A stretch of 64,000 bases of DNA from Acidobacteriota bacterium (GTDB lineage: Bacteria; Acidobacteriota; Blastocatellia; Pyrinomonadales; Pyrinomonadaceae). Both the position numbers and the translations under genes were made by a program. Below the pieces are notes generated by a model. The model saw only the letters and a program-made list of their open reading frames with translations, did no database searches and had not been told where the DNA came from. This document shows, one piece after another, positions 46,270-55,866 of the stretch (its first letter is position 1; every line of letters starts with the position of its first letter). The stretch is taken from NCBI GenBank assembly GCA_020199775.1, contig JAIVJZ010000044.1:62001-126000 (forward strand). Direction: 5' to 3'.

Positions 46270-47664
46270 TCAGGCGTTGGCGATTCTCGCGCCGCCCGCG
46301 CCGCTCTGTCGCTCCAAAAACTCTTCCAAAAACTTGGTCGTGAAGTCGCCCGACTGAAACTGCGGGTCGTCCATGATCTTCAGGTGCAGCGGGATCGTCG
46401 TCTTGATCCCCTCGATCACCATCGCTTCGAGCGCGCGGCGCATGCGCGCCACCGCCAACTCGCGCGTGCGCGCATGGACGATCAATTTCGCGATCAGCGA
46501 ATCGTAATAGGGCGGCACGAAGTAGCCGGGGTAGATGGCCGTGTCCACGCGCACGCCGGGGCCGCCCGGTATGTTGCAGGCGGTGATCAAGCCCGGCGAG
46601 GGGGTGAATTTCTCCGGGTCTTCCGCGTTGATGCGACACTCGATGGCGTGCCCGGCGAAGATCACGTCTTCCTGTCTGAAGGCCAACTCCTCGCCCTCGG
46701 CGACGCGGATTTGGTTGCGCACGATGTCGGCCAGCGTGATCATCTCCGTCACCGGATGCTCGACCTGCACGCGCGTGTTCATCTCCATGAAGTAGAAACG
46801 CCCGTCCTCGTCGAGCAAAAACTCGACCGTGCCCGCGTTCGAGTAACCGACGCGCTTGCAGGCTTCGACCGCGACCGCGCCCATCTGCTCGCGCAACTCG
46901 CGCGAGAGCGCGGGCGAAGGGGCTTCTTCGATAAGTTTCTGGTGACGACGCTGCACCGAACAGTCGCGCTCGCCGAGGTGGACGCAGTTGCCGAACTCGT
47001 CGGCCATCACCTGAATCTCGACGTGGCGCGGCCGCTCGACGTAGCGTTCGATGTACACGTCGCCGTTCTTGAACGCGGAGAGGGCTTCGTTCGAGGCCGT
47101 CTCCAACGCCTGACCGAGTTCGCCTTCGGTGCGCACGATGCGCATGCCGCGCCCGCCGCCGCCCGCCGCCGCCTTGATAATGACCGGGAAGCCGATCTCG
47201 CGCGCAAGCCTGATGGCCTCTTCCTCGGTCTCCAGAGGGTCGGGGCTGCCCGGCAGGATCGGCACGCCCGCCTCTTTCATCGCGCGCCGCGCCTCAACCT
47301 TGTCGCCCATCAACTTGATGACGGACGAGCGCGGCCCGATGAACTTGATGTTGCACGCCTCGCAAATCTCCGCGAAATAAGACGACTCGGCGAGGAAGCC
47401 GTAGCCGGGGTGGATCGCATCGACGTTCATGATCTCCGCCGCGCTGATGACCGCGGGGATGTTCAAATAACTCTGTGCCGAAGGCGGCGCGCCGATGCAG
47501 ATCGACTGATCCGCGAAACGCACGTGCAGCGAATCGCGATCCGCCTCCGAGTGGACGGTGACGGTCTGGATGCCCATCTCCTTGCACGCCCAGATAATCC
47601 GGCACGCGATCTCGCCGCGGTTCGCGATCAGAATCTTCCGAAATTTGCGCGGGGCGATTGCCAT
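46270..47664 (-). CDS. accC: acetyl-CoA carboxylase biotin carboxylase subunit
   Basis: 464 residues, close to E. coli AccC (449). The N domain begins [22 protein letters not shown], the ATP-grasp glycine loop is [10 protein letters not shown] near residue 165, and [18 protein letters not shown] carries catalytic and metal residues. It carboxylates biotin on AccB with bicarbonate and ATP, the first step of malonyl-CoA synthesis. It follows accB, with a CAACTGAC array between. Confidence 0.97.
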   Translation of the reverse strand: MAIAPRKFRKILIANRGEIACRIIWACKEMGIQTVTVHSEADRDSLHVRFADQSICIGAPPSAQSYLNIPAVISAAEIMNVDAIHPGYGFLAESSYFAEICEACNIKFIGPRSSVIKLMGDKVEARRAMKEAGVPILPGSPDPLETEEEAIRLAREIGFPVIIKAAAGGGGRGMRIVRTEGELGQALETASNEALSAFKNGDVYIERYVERPRHVEIQVMADEFGNCVHLGERDCSVQRRHQKLIEEAPSPALSRELREQMGAVAVEACKRVGYSNAGTVEFLLDEDGRFYFMEMNTRVQVEHPVTEMITLADIVRNQIRVAEGEELAFRQEDVIFAGHAIECRINAEDPEKFTPSPGLITACNIPGGPGVRVDTAIYPGYFVPPYYDSLIAKLIVHARTRELAVARMRRALEAMVIEGIKTTIPLHLKIMDDPQFQSGDFTTKFLEEFLERQSGAGGARIANA

Positions 47665-47674
47665 AACAAACTAT

Positions 47675-47772
47675 CAGTAGTCACTTGCCCGTCGTCAGTT
47701 GTTCAAATCAATCTTCATCAACTCGCGTGACAGTCACAAACGACGGACAACTGACCACGGGCAACTGACGGC
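47675..47772. repeat. CAACTGAC-family inverted repeat
   Basis: Left CAGTAGTCACTTGCCCGTCG/TCAGTTG and right CAACTGACCACGGGCAACTG (47741-47767 area) pair across a loop of about 35 bases. It fills the accB-accC gap. Confidence 0.78.
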
Positions 47773-47774
47773 TT

Positions 47775-48545
47775 CTACTTCTTGATCCCGAACAACGGCT
47801 GACCGTATTCGACGGGTTGGCCGTTCTCGACGTAAATCTTTTCAATCGTGCCGCTGACTTCCGCCTGTATCTCGTTCATCAATTTCATCGCTTCGATGAT
47901 GCACACCACCGTCTCCGGTTCGACGCGGCTGCCTTGTTTGACGAACACGTCGGAGGTCGGCGAGGGCGCGCGGTAGAACGTCCCGACGATGGGCGAAGTG
48001 ATCTTGAACAGGTCTTCGACCGCGCTCGGCGCGTCGGCTGTCGGCGCGGCGGGCACGCTCGGCGCGGCGTTCGGTGTCGGCGGCGCGGAAGTTGCGGACG
48101 GCGCGGGAAACGGAGTGACCGATCCGGCCACGCTGCCCGTCGGCGGCGTCTGCGAGTAAGTGTTGCGGCTCAGGCGCAGGCGAAAGCCTTCCCTCTCTAT
48201 CTCAAACTCGGTGAAGCCCTGCGCGGCTATCAAGTCGGCCAACTCGCGCAACTCGTCCATGTTGATCGAAGTCTCAGTCCGGCGCGGCGACGCCGGTTGG
48301 CTCTCGCGCTCGCCGCGATGACGACGGCGCGAGCCGTGGCGTCCGCCGCCGAGATTGCCGCTGCCGCCACTGCCGCCCGTGCCGGCGGTGCCGCCGCCGC
48401 CGCCGCGTCGCGCGTCGTTTGGCTGCTGCTGCTGCTGCTGCTGCGTTCGCGTGCCGCCGCCGCCGCCGCCGCCGCTGCTGCTGCTGCTGCTATCGTTCGG
48501 CTGATTGCCGCCTGCGGATTCTTCGGGTCTCTTTTCGTCGCTCAT
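47775..48545 (-). CDS. accB: acetyl-CoA carboxylase biotin carboxyl carrier protein, extended N terminus
   Basis: 256 residues. The biotinyl domain is at the C terminus with EAMKLM and the biotinylated Lys221. A conserved early segment starts near residue 96 ([22 protein letters not shown]), the usual AccB N terminus. Before it lie 95 extra residues: runs of six or seven Ser, Gly and Gln, then Arg/Gly-rich and a second Gly run. These are encoded by CTG, CCG and GCT triplet tracts. A Met at residue 96 could be the real start (96 fits the family), but there is no strong ribosome binding site there. Confidence 0.9.
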   Translation of the reverse strand: MSDEKRPEESAGGNQPNDSSSSSSGGGGGGGTRTQQQQQQQPNDARRGGGGGTAGTGGSGGSGNLGGGRHGSRRRHRGERESQPASPRRTETSINMDELRELADLIAAQGFTEFEIEREGFRLRLSRNTYSQTPPTGSVAGSVTPFPAPSATSAPPTPNAAPSVPAAPTADAPSAVEDLFKITSPIVGTFYRAPSPTSDVFVKQGSRVEPETVVCIIEAMKLMNEIQAEVSGTIEKIYVENGQPVEYGQPLFGIKK

Positions 48546-48692
48546 GTTCTTCGGTTACACCTCCGCGCTACTTGAGTTTCCCGGCCGTCTCTCCTGCCCG
48601 GCGTTGGTAGAGCAAAATCAAAGCCCCGTCCCGCTGGCGGCTCAGGCGAATCTGCGCACGTGGGGGATTGGGGCTGGCGGTCGGCGGACAAA

Positions 48693-48725
48693 GGGCGCGC
48701 TCCGCTTCTCAGGCGAAGCGCGCCC
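48693..48725 (-). terminator. hairpin after rplQ
   Basis: A 13-base-pair GC-rich stem with one mismatch (48693-48705 with 48713-48725) and a seven-base loop. On the minus strand it is followed by TTTGTCC. It may end the ribosomal transcript before accB. Confidence 0.6.
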
Positions 48726-48740
48726 CACTCGGCGCTAACT

Positions 48741-49475
48741 CTATTTATCCGTATCTTGCTCGGCGGCCGTCGACTCGGTTTTCTTCGACCGGCGACCGCC
48801 GCTGCCCGCTTTGTCCGCGTCCTTCACGTCCTCACCGCCGGTCTTGCCGCGCGCCGCGGTCGTCTCTTCCTTCTCGAAAGTCTTGTCGGCCTTACGACCG
48901 CCGCGACGACCGCCTTCGGCCTCGCCCGACTTCGACGCGCGCGCCGACTTACGCTTGTCCGACGTGACGGACTTGGCGCGCTTCTCGGTCTGCTTCGCGG
49001 CCTCTAACTCGCGCGGGCTGCCGACGAGTTCGATGATGGCGAGTTCGGCGTTGTCGCCGTCGCGCCTGCCCAGTTTGATGATGCGCGTGTAGCCGCCCGG
49101 ACGATCTTTGTAACGCTCGCCGAGTTCATCGAAGAGACGCTTGACGGCGGCCACGCCCGCCGTGCGCACCGGGCGCACCACGCCGCGCCGACCCGTCTCG
49201 CTCTTCTGCTGGCGGTTGCCCGAATGGAAGAACATCGCGGCCTGTCGCCGCAGGTGGACGGCCTGCACCGCCGCGTCGTCGCCTTCCAAGCCTTGCGCCT
49301 TGCGCGACAGCGTGATCACGCGCTCGATGAACGGGCGCAGTTCCTTCGCCTTCGGCAGCGTGGTGACGACGCGCTCGTTGCGCGCATTGATGAGTGAAGT
49401 CGCGAGGTTGCGCAACAGGGAGAGGCGGTGCTCGGTCGTTCGCCCCAGTTTACGATGTGCTTTCAGATGTCGCAT
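48741..49475 (-). CDS. rplQ: 50S ribosomal protein bL17, with long C-terminal tail
   Basis: 244 residues, about double the usual length. The bL17 core starts [18 protein letters not shown] and includes [23 protein letters not shown]. About 30 extra residues (Gly/Arg/Val-rich) interrupt it after residue 80, and a tail of about 90 Lys/Arg/Glu/Thr/Ser-rich residues follows from residue 155. Last gene of the alpha-operon block, right after rpoA. Confidence 0.94.
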   Translation of the reverse strand: MRHLKAHRKLGRTTEHRLSLLRNLATSLINARNERVVTTLPKAKELRPFIERVITLSRKAQGLEGDDAAVQAVHLRRQAAMFFHSGNRQQKSETGRRGVVRPVRTAGVAAVKRLFDELGERYKDRPGGYTRIIKLGRRDGDNAELAIIELVGSPRELEAAKQTEKRAKSVTSDKRKSARASKSGEAEGGRRGGRKADKTFEKEETTAARGKTGGEDVKDADKAGSGGRRSKKTESTAAEQDTDK

Positions 49476-49483
49476 TTCATTAA

Positions 49484-49566
49484 ACTATGAAGTATGAACG
49501 ATGAACGATGAAGTAAAAGCGGGGTGTTTTTGAGTTCATCGTTCCGCGTTCATACTTCATCCTTCC
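49484..49566. repeat. AACGATG-unit inverted repeat
   Basis: Arms 49484-49513 and 49533-49566 around AAAAGCGGGGTGTTTTT. It lies between rpoA (its stop codon begins the next base) and rplQ. Confidence 0.88.
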
Positions 49567-50622
49567 TTAGAGGTCGTCGTCTTCGTCGGCGAAGTCGCTG
49601 ATGTCTGAGTCGCGCCCGCCGGTGCCCGGAATCGGGTTGCCCTGTTCGTCAAACTCCATGCCGAAATCCAAGCCCATCCCGTGCAGGATGTCCTTGATTT
49701 CGTTCAGCGATTTTTTGCCGAAATTCTTCGTCGCCAGCATCTCGCGCTCCGAGCGCTGGACGAGGTCGCGGATGCTCTTGATGTTGGCGTTCTTCAGGCA
49801 GTTATAGGAACGCACCGACAGTTCGAGCTCGTCAACCGAGCGGTCGAGTTGATCGTTTCGCGGCAGCGGCGGACGCTCGATTCCCGTGTAGGCGAACTCG
49901 TCCGTGTCCTCTTCGAAGTTGATGAAGATCGCCATGTGATCCTTGATCAACTTGGCCGCGAGGCCGACAGCGTCGTCCGGCTTGACCGAACCGTCCGTCC
50001 ACACGTCAATCGTCAACTTGTCGAACTCCGTGTTCTGACCCAATCTAGCGGCCTCGACCGTGTAGTTGACCTTCTTGACGGGCGTGTGCACCGAGTCCAC
50101 CGGGATGTAGCCGAGCGAGAGGTCTTCGTCGAAGTTGCGGTCGGCGGGGACGTAGCCGCGCCCGCGCTTGAGGCGCATCTCGATGTTGAGCGAGCCGCCT
50201 TCGCTGACGGTCGCGATGTAGACGTTCGGGTCGAGCACTTCCACGTCCGCATCGGTCTCGATGTCGCCGGAGAGCACTTCGCCCGCGCCCGTCTTGCTGA
50301 TCGTCAGCGTCTTGGCCTCGCCGCCGTGCAGTTTGATCGGAATCTGCTTGAGGTTCAAGATCACGTCCGTCGCGTCTTCCACGACGCCGCGAATGGAAGA
50401 GAATTCGTGCTCGACGCCTTCGATCTTGACGGCCGTAATGGCCGCGCCTTCGATTGACGAGAGCAACGCGCGGCGCAAAGAGTTGCCGATGGTCGTGCCG
50501 AAACCGCGCTCGAAAGGCTGCGCGGAGAAACGCCCGTAGCGGTCGGTCAACGTCTCGTTCTCGACCGCCAGACGGCGCGGCATTTGAAATCCTGTCCAGA
50601 GATTGTTTTGATCCATAGCCAT
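49567..50622 (-). CDS. rpoA: DNA-directed RNA polymerase subunit alpha
   Basis: 351 residues from ATG 50622, ten bases after GAGGGT; a second ATG two codons later is possible. The N-terminal assembly domain has [18 protein letters not shown], and the C-terminal DNA-contacting domain has [14 protein letters not shown] and [16 protein letters not shown] tail of about 30 acidic residues (ending [12 protein letters not shown]) is longer than in E. coli. In the standard position between rpsD and rplQ. Confidence 0.97.
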   Translation of the reverse strand: MAMDQNNLWTGFQMPRRLAVENETLTDRYGRFSAQPFERGFGTTIGNSLRRALLSSIEGAAITAVKIEGVEHEFSSIRGVVEDATDVILNLKQIPIKLHGGEAKTLTISKTGAGEVLSGDIETDADVEVLDPNVYIATVSEGGSLNIEMRLKRGRGYVPADRNFDEDLSLGYIPVDSVHTPVKKVNYTVEAARLGQNTEFDKLTIDVWTDGSVKPDDAVGLAAKLIKDHMAIFINFEEDTDEFAYTGIERPPLPRNDQLDRSVDELELSVRSYNCLKNANIKSIRDLVQRSEREMLATKNFGKKSLNEIKDILHGMGLDFGMEFDEQGNPIPGTGGRDSDISDFADEDDDL

Positions 50623-50742
50623 ACTTTTTTTGACCCTCTGGCTGTTATTGAAAGCCTGTGTGCGCGAGAGCGGCGGCCGCCGCCGCAGCATGTCTCTGGT
50701 GACATGCGCGAAAACAGTCGGCCACCGCCACCCGCGCGGATG

Positions 50743-51384
50743 TTACTTGCTATAAAGTTCGACGATGAGTTGCTCGTTGATCGAACGGTCGATGTCGTCG
50801 CGCGTCGGCAAACTCGCCACGCGCGCGCCCATCTCCGCGCCTTCGGCGGGCGCGAGCCACGAGGGGCGACCGCGACCGGCGGCCGTCTGCCACGCGCCTT
50901 CGATGTGCGCGTTCTTGCGGCTCGTCTCGCGTACCGTCACCACGTCTCCGGCTTTCACCTGAAAAGAGGGGATGTCCACTTTGCGCCCGTTCACTTCGAT
51001 GTGGCCGTGGTTGACGAGCTGGCGCGCCTGCCGCCGCGACGTGGAGAAGCCGGCGCGGTAGACGGCGTTGTCGAGCCTGCGCTCCAGCAGGACGAGCAGG
51101 TTCTCGCCCGTGATGCCTTTCTGGCGGGCGGCCTTTTCAAAGTAGTTACGGAACTGACCTTCGAGAACGAAATAGATGCGCTTGACCTTCTGCTTCTCGC
51201 GCAACTGTTGGCCGTAGCCGACGAGGGCTTTGCCGCGGCGCGGCGAGTTTCCGTGTTGTCCGGGCGGCTGCGTGCCGCGCGCTTCAATCGGGCATGAGGG
51301 CTTGTAGCACTTGTCGCCCTTCAAAAATAATTTCGCACCTTCGCGGCGGCACAAACGGCACACCGCGGCTCTATACCTAGCCAC
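50743..51384 (-). CDS. rpsD: 30S ribosomal protein uS4, zinc-binding form
   Basis: 213 residues. Cys9, Cys12, Cys26 and Cys31 form the zinc knot of the C+ type of uS4. The S4 RNA-binding domain shows [12 protein letters not shown] and [16 protein letters not shown]. It binds 16S rRNA first in the 30S body. An internal C-terminal segment of about 20 residues ([15 protein letters not shown]) matches the family. The start is conserved (MARYR). Confidence 0.97.
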   Translation of the reverse strand: MARYRAAVCRLCRREGAKLFLKGDKCYKPSCPIEARGTQPPGQHGNSPRRGKALVGYGQQLREKQKVKRIYFVLEGQFRNYFEKAARQKGITGENLLVLLERRLDNAVYRAGFSTSRRQARQLVNHGHIEVNGRKVDIPSFQVKAGDVVTVRETSRKNAHIEGAWQTAAGRGRPSWLAPAEGAEMGARVASLPTRDDIDRSINEQLIVELYSK

Positions 51385-51483
51385 TTCTTTCTGCCTCCAG
51401 TCTGATGGTTAAGACGGAAAAGTTTACAGATCGCTCCCGCGCCCTCGCGCGTCAGCGACCCTTCATCCTTTAGGTTAATAACT

Positions 51484-51552
51484 TATCAGCAGTCAGCTTT
51501 CAGCATAATCAGGCATTCAAAACTGAATCCAGAGGGCTAAAGGCTGACGGCC
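51484..51552. repeat. TCAGC-unit inverted repeat
   Basis: TCAGC-bearing heptamers on the left (TTATCAGCAGTCAGCTTTCA and the next bases) face AGGCTGACGGC-type units on the right. The match is looser than in other arrays. Between rpsD and rpsK. Confidence 0.6.
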
Positions 51553-51556
51553 GCGT

Positions 51557-51964
51557 TTAAACTCTGCGCCGCTTCGGCGGGCGGCAACCGTTGTGCGGGA
51601 TCGGCGTCGTGTCCCGGATCGAGGTGACGCGGATACCCGCGTTGTTGATCGCGCGGATGGCCGACTCTCGCCCGCCGCCCGGCCCCTTGACGCGCACTTC
51701 GCACTGCTGCATCCCCGCGTCCTTCGCCTTCTGCGCCGCCTCGTAAGCCGCCTGCTGCGCGGCGAACGGCGTGCCTTTACGCGAACCGCGGAAGCCGCGC
51801 GCGCCCGAAGACGACTGCGCGATGAGGTTGCCTTCCAAGTCCGTGATCGAGATCATCGTGTTGTTGAAAGACGCCGCGATGAAAGCGATCCCGTTCGGAA
51901 TGTTCTTCTTCTCTTTCTTGCGAAAGGTCTTTTTCTTCCCGCCTGCTGCTGTTGCTTTTGCCAT
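51557..51964 (-). CDS. rpsK: 30S ribosomal protein uS11
   Basis: 135 residues from ATG 51964 ([12 protein letters not shown]); the frame extends 20 codons upstream without homology. The core [21 protein letters not shown] and the closing [15 protein letters not shown] are typical. It sits in the 30S platform. The basic N terminus ([13 protein letters not shown]) is longer than in E. coli. Between rpsM and rpsD as usual. Confidence 0.96.
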   Translation of the reverse strand: MAKATAAGGKKKTFRKKEKKNIPNGIAFIAASFNNTMISITDLEGNLIAQSSSGARGFRGSRKGTPFAAQQAAYEAAQKAKDAGMQQCEVRVKGPGGGRESAIRAINNAGIRVTSIRDTTPIPHNGCRPPKRRRV

Positions 51965-52024
51965 AATTGCTTTCAGCGGTCGGCTTAAACATGGTAAGCC
52001 CCACCGACCGTAATCGTTATTCAA

Positions 52025-52082
52025 CTCTGGTCGCTCGCCGTCAGCTTAAAACCGGAGGCTGATGACTGACGGCCGAACGCTC
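52025..52082. repeat. TCAGC-type inverted repeat
   Basis: CGCTCGCCGTCAGCTTAAAA and the later GGCTGATGACTGACGGCCG pair over about 15 bases with mismatches. Between rpsK and rpsM. Confidence 0.55.
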
Positions 52083-52085
52083 CTG

Positions 52086-52469
52086 CTACTTCTTGCCGGG
52101 CGCTTTCTTCTTGGCGATGGTGGCGCGGCGCGGCCCCTTGCGGGTGCGCGCGTTGGTGTGCGTGCGCTGGCCGCGAACGGGAAGCCCGCGACGATGGCGC
52201 AACCCGCGATACGCGCCGATGTCCATCAGACGCTTGATGTCCATCTGTACGCGCTTGCGCAAATCGCCTTCGACCTCGCCCTGCCCCTCGATGATCGAGC
52301 GGATGCGGCCGAGTTGCTCCTCGTCCAGATCGCGCACGTGTATATCGAGATTGATGCCCGCCTCTTGCAGGATGGACTTCGAGCGCGAACGCCCGATGCC
52401 GTAGATATATGTAAGGCCGACCTCGACGCGTTTGTTCACCGGAAGATCGACGCCAACTACACGAGCCAT
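52086..52469 (-). CDS. rpsM: 30S ribosomal protein uS13
   Basis: 127 residues. It begins [20 protein letters not shown] and contains the helix-two-turn-helix segment and the tail [19 protein letters not shown], which reaches to the decoding site. The C-terminal Lys-rich end (KKKAPGKK) is standard. Follows rpmJ. Confidence 0.97.
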   Translation of the reverse strand: MARVVGVDLPVNKRVEVGLTYIYGIGRSRSKSILQEAGINLDIHVRDLDEEQLGRIRSIIEGQGEVEGDLRKRVQMDIKRLMDIGAYRGLRHRRGLPVRGQRTHTNARTRKGPRRATIAKKKAPGKK

Positions 52470-52527
52470 TTCTTCTCTCCAACCTTTAAAAATCTGAGAC
52501 GTGAAATCTCAAATTCGAAATTTACGA

Positions 52528-52641
52528 TTAGCCTTGTCGCTGTTTGTGCTTCGGATTCGTGCAGATCACGCGCACCACGCCTTTGCGGTGGATGACCTTG
52601 CAGTTGTCGCACATCTTTTTAACGGAAGCCCTTACTTTCAT
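52528..52641 (-). CDS. rpmJ: 50S ribosomal protein bL36
   Basis: 37 residues, too short to appear in many gene lists: starts [15 protein letters not shown] and ends NPKHKQRQG. Cys11, Cys14, Cys27 and His32 form the zinc site (C+ form). The 194 bases between it and map hold nothing recognisable; infA would be expected here in many bacteria but is absent. Confidence 0.95.
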   Translation of the reverse strand: MKVRASVKKMCDNCKVIHRKGVVRVICTNPKHKQRQG

Positions 52642-52835
52642 AACCCGTCCACCTTTTCCACCGGAATTTCCGGCCTCGACTCAAACCGGCGCGAAAGCCT
52701 GACCGACCCGGCGGTCAAATAATTCTTCCGCCACCCGACCCGCTTTCCGATAGATTTAAAATCGCCGGTCTCGGCAAACTGCGGATATTAACACAGCATT
52801 GACCTTATGCCAAGCCGGAGACGCCTCTGCCCGCG

Positions 52836-53636
52836 TCAGGCCGGCGTTACGCTGGCCGCGCGGGCGACTTGCAGCCGTTCAATCTCTTCCGTGACACGCG
52901 TCAACACCTGCGGCCCCTCCTCCGTGACGGCAATTGTGTGTTCGACATGCGCGCTCGGCCGCCCGTCAACCGTCACCACCGTCCAGCCGTCGGCCAGCGT
53001 CTTCGTGTGATGCGTGCCTATGTTGAGCATCGGCTCGACGGCGAAAACGTAGCCGTTTTTGATCTTCGCGCCCGTTCCCGGCCGCCCGTAATTCGGGATG
53101 TGCGGGTCTTCGTGCATCTTCCGCCCGATGCCGTGGCCGCCGTAATCGCGCACGAGCGAATAACCTTCGGCTTCGGCGAACTCCTGCACCGCCCAGCCGA
53201 TGTCGCCCAGGTGCCTGCCGTGGCGGCACTGCTCGATGGCGCGCTCCAGACTTTCTTCCGCCACGCGGATCAGCCGGAGTTTTTCCTCGCTGACATGCCC
53301 GACGGGAACGGTCGTCGCCGTGTCGCCGACGAAGCCGTCCAGAGTCGCGCCCACATCAATCGAGATGATGTCGCCCTCATTGAGCACGTAATCCGACGGG
53401 AAGCCGTGTACGACCTGTTCGTTGACCGACGCGCAAATCGAATAGGGATAACCGTGATAGCCCTTGAAAGTGGGTTTCGCGCCCGCGTCGAGAATCATGC
53501 GCTCGGCGGCGCGGTCGAGGTCGAGCGTGGTGACGCCGGCGCGCGCCATGCGCCGCAACGCTTCGCGCACCAGCCCCGCCAGCCGCCCGGCCGCGCGCAT
53601 CTTCTCCAACTCTTTTTTCGACTTCCCGATAATCAT
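52836..53636 (-). CDS. map: type I methionine aminopeptidase
   Basis: 266 residues. The pita-bread fold metal ligands are visible: IDVGATLDGFVGDTATT (two Asp), the HGIG His, and FAVEPM with a late Glu. It removes the first Met of new proteins. A TGAATCG array lies directly before the start, and no Shine-Dalgarno sequence is visible. It lies between adk and rpmJ, as in other spc operons. Confidence 0.96.
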   Translation of the reverse strand: MIIGKSKKELEKMRAAGRLAGLVREALRRMARAGVTTLDLDRAAERMILDAGAKPTFKGYHGYPYSICASVNEQVVHGFPSDYVLNEGDIISIDVGATLDGFVGDTATTVPVGHVSEEKLRLIRVAEESLERAIEQCRHGRHLGDIGWAVQEFAEAEGYSLVRDYGGHGIGRKMHEDPHIPNYGRPGTGAKIKNGYVFAVEPMLNIGTHHTKTLADGWTVVTVDGRPSAHVEHTIAVTEEGPQVLTRVTEEIERLQVARAASVTPA

Positions 53637-53640
53637 TAGT

Positions 53641-53718
53641 TCGTGAATCGTGAATCGTAAATCGTGAATAGATCAAATACCGTCTTCATCTATTCACGAT
53701 TTACGATTCACGATTGAC
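53641..53718. repeat. TGAATCG-unit inverted repeat
   Basis: Left GTGAATC-type heptamers (53641-53672) match the right arm (53688-53718) perfectly over about 26 bases. The loop has GTCTT, the complement of AAGAC. The right arm encodes the adk C terminus (NRES) and its stop. Confidence 0.9.
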
Positions 53719-54357
53719 CAGTTCTTCAATGTCCGCGTAAATCGCTTCCGGCTCCCGCGTCCCGTCCACGCGTCGGAGGCGGTGCGACGCTTCGTAGTAG
53801 TCGAGCAGCGGGCGCGTCTGTCCTTCGTAAGTCGCCAGCCGGACGCGAATTTTTTCCGCCGTGTCGTCGGCGCGGTGCGTGAGCGGCGCGTCCGGGTGCA
53901 GGTCGCAGAAGCCTTCAACCTTCGGCGGCTTGAAGTAGATGTTGTAGATCTCGCCGCACACGGGACAACTGCGACGGCCGGTGGCGCGTTGTTCTAAAAG
54001 TTCGAAAGGCACGTCGACGAGGATGGCCTGAATCTTGTCGCCCTGCTCGACCGCCAGTTTTTCCAGCATCGCGGCCTGCGCGGTCGTGCGCGGGAAACCG
54101 TCGAGAATGTAACCGCGCTTGCAGTCTACCCGGTTCGTCCGTTCGTGGACGATGCGTATGACGAGATCGTCGGAGACCAGTTTGCCCGAAGCCTGCACGG
54201 CGCGTACTTCGGCGGCCAGCGGCGTCTCTGCTTTGGCAAGTTCGCGAAACATGTCGCCCGTCGAAATCTGCGGCAGGCCGAGACGCTCTTGCAGCAGACG
54301 CGCCTGCGTCCCCTTGCCCGCGCCCGGCGCGCCCATTAAGACGACGATCTTTGCCAT
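53701..54357 (-). CDS. adk: adenylate kinase
   Basis: 218 residues. P loop GAPGAGKGT at 9-17 and the LID domain with zinc residues Cys131, Cys134, Cys151 and His154 (zinc-type LID). DGFPRT and ADDTAEKIRVRLATY are conserved. It balances ATP, ADP and AMP. The last residues NRES and the TAA stop are read from the TGAATCG repeat, so the original end was probably upstream of it. Confidence 0.96.
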   Translation of the reverse strand: MAKIVVLMGAPGAGKGTQARLLQERLGLPQISTGDMFRELAKAETPLAAEVRAVQASGKLVSDDLVIRIVHERTNRVDCKRGYILDGFPRTTAQAAMLEKLAVEQGDKIQAILVDVPFELLEQRATGRRSCPVCGEIYNIYFKPPKVEGFCDLHPDAPLTHRADDTAEKIRVRLATYEGQTRPLLDYYEASHRLRRVDGTREPEAIYADIEELVNRES

Positions 54358-54366
54358 AAACGATAC

Positions 54367-54442
54367 TATGAACGGTGAACGCGGAACGATGAATGAAAAT
54401 CTATTTCTTTTACTTCATCATTCATCGTTCCTACTTCATCGT
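54367..54442. repeat. AACGATG-unit inverted repeat
   Basis: Left units AACGGTGAACGCGGAACGAT face TTCATCATTCATCGTTCC and TTCATCGTT units around a loop with TATTTCTTTT. Between secY and adk. Confidence 0.85.
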
Positions 54443-54447
54443 TAAAT

Positions 54448-55866
54448 TCAGGTTCTGCGCCCGCGCAGGCGGCTGCCGGAACCGAGGAAGCCTTCGTAGT
54501 TGCGCATCACGAGTTGCGCTTCGACCTGCGCGACGGTGTCCATCGCGACGCCGACGAGAATCAGCAGGCTCGTGCCGCCGAAGTAGAATTTATAACCCAT
54601 GCCGCTCGGAATCCAGCCCAGACCCGGCGTGTTGCTGAAGAAGTCTTCGAGTCGGCCGCCGACGAACGGCAGACGCCCGACGTTGAAGCCGCTGAGCATG
54701 ATCTGCGGCGCGAGCGAGACGAGCGCAAGATAGATCGCGCCGACGGTCGTCAGGCGCGTCAGGATCGTGTTCAAAAATTCCGCGGTGTTCCGCCCCGGCC
54801 GGATGCCGGGGATGAAGCCGCCGTGCTTGCGCAAATTGTCGGCCACCTCTTCCACGTTGAAGATGATCGTGATGTAGAAGAAGGTGAAGATGACGATGAG
54901 CGACAGGAAGAACAGTTCGTAATAGGGGTCGCCGCCGTGGAACGATTGGAAGAACAGGTGGACGCGGCTGCGCCACGACTCGGGCGCGGCCGGGTCGTAC
55001 TGGATGAACTGCAGGATCGTCTGCGGGAAGGCCAGCATCGAAGACGCGAAGATGACCGGGATGACGCCCGCCATGTTGATCTTGAGCGGCATCACCGTCT
55101 GCTGCCCGCCGACGAGTTGACGCCCGACGTGCCGCTTGGCATAGCTGATGGGAACTTTGCGCCGCGCCTGCTCGACGAAGACGATAAAGGCGATGAGCAG
55201 CACGAGCACGACGCACAGCGCGAGCACGCCGATCACTTCCATCGCCACGCCGCCGCGCAGCCGCGTCGCCACCTGCCCCAAGCCGCTCGGCAATCCGATG
55301 ACGATGCCCGAGAAGATCAGGAGCGAGATGCCGTTGCCGATGCCGCGCTCGGTGATCTGCTCGCCGAGCCACATCACGAAGATCGTGCCGGTCGTGAGCG
55401 TGATGACGGTCGTCAGCAGGAAGCCCCAGCCGGGTTCGCCGACGCCGTTGGCTTGCAGCCAGCGCGCGACGATGGAAGTTTGGAAGCCCGCGAGCACGAC
55501 GGTCAGGTAACGCGTGTACTGGTTAATCTTCTGCCGCCCCGCCTCGCCCTCCTCCTGCAATTTCTTCAACTGCGAGAAGACCGTGGTCATCAGTTGCAGG
55601 ATGATCGAGGCGGTGATGTAGGGCGTGACGCCGAGGGCGAAGACCGAGATGGTCTGGAAGTTTCCGCCGGAAAAGAGATCGAGCACGCCGAGCAGCGTGT
55701 TGCCCACGTCGCCCCAGACGCGCGCCAGTTGATCTTTATTGATGCCGGGCGCGGTGACGTGCGCGCCGAGGCGGTAGATCGCCAGCAGGCCGAGCGTGAA
55801 GCCGATGCGCCTGCGCAGATCGGGCACCTGAAACATGTTGCGTATGGCGGCGAAAAACTTTTCCAT
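54448..55866 (-). CDS. secY: preprotein translocase subunit SecY
   Basis: 472 residues from ATG 55866 (MEKFFAAIRNMFQVPDLRRR); the frame extends upstream without homology. Ten transmembrane helices are visible, with the plug after helix 1 and the cytosolic loop motifs (SIILQLMTTVFSQL; EGEAGRQKINQYTRY). SecY is the channel for protein export. It lies between rplO and adk; the gap to rplO is about 290 bases, unusually long. Confidence 0.97.
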   Translation of the reverse strand: MEKFFAAIRNMFQVPDLRRRIGFTLGLLAIYRLGAHVTAPGINKDQLARVWGDVGNTLLGVLDLFSGGNFQTISVFALGVTPYITASIILQLMTTVFSQLKKLQEEGEAGRQKINQYTRYLTVVLAGFQTSIVARWLQANGVGEPGWGFLLTTVITLTTGTIFVMWLGEQITERGIGNGISLLIFSGIVIGLPSGLGQVATRLRGGVAMEVIGVLALCVVLVLLIAFIVFVEQARRKVPISYAKRHVGRQLVGGQQTVMPLKINMAGVIPVIFASSMLAFPQTILQFIQYDPAAPESWRSRVHLFFQSFHGGDPYYELFFLSLIVIFTFFYITIIFNVEEVADNLRKHGGFIPGIRPGRNTAEFLNTILTRLTTVGAIYLALVSLAPQIMLSGFNVGRLPFVGGRLEDFFSNTPGLGWIPSGMGYKFYFGGTSLLILVGVAMDTVAQVEAQLVMRNYEGFLGSGSRLRGRRT

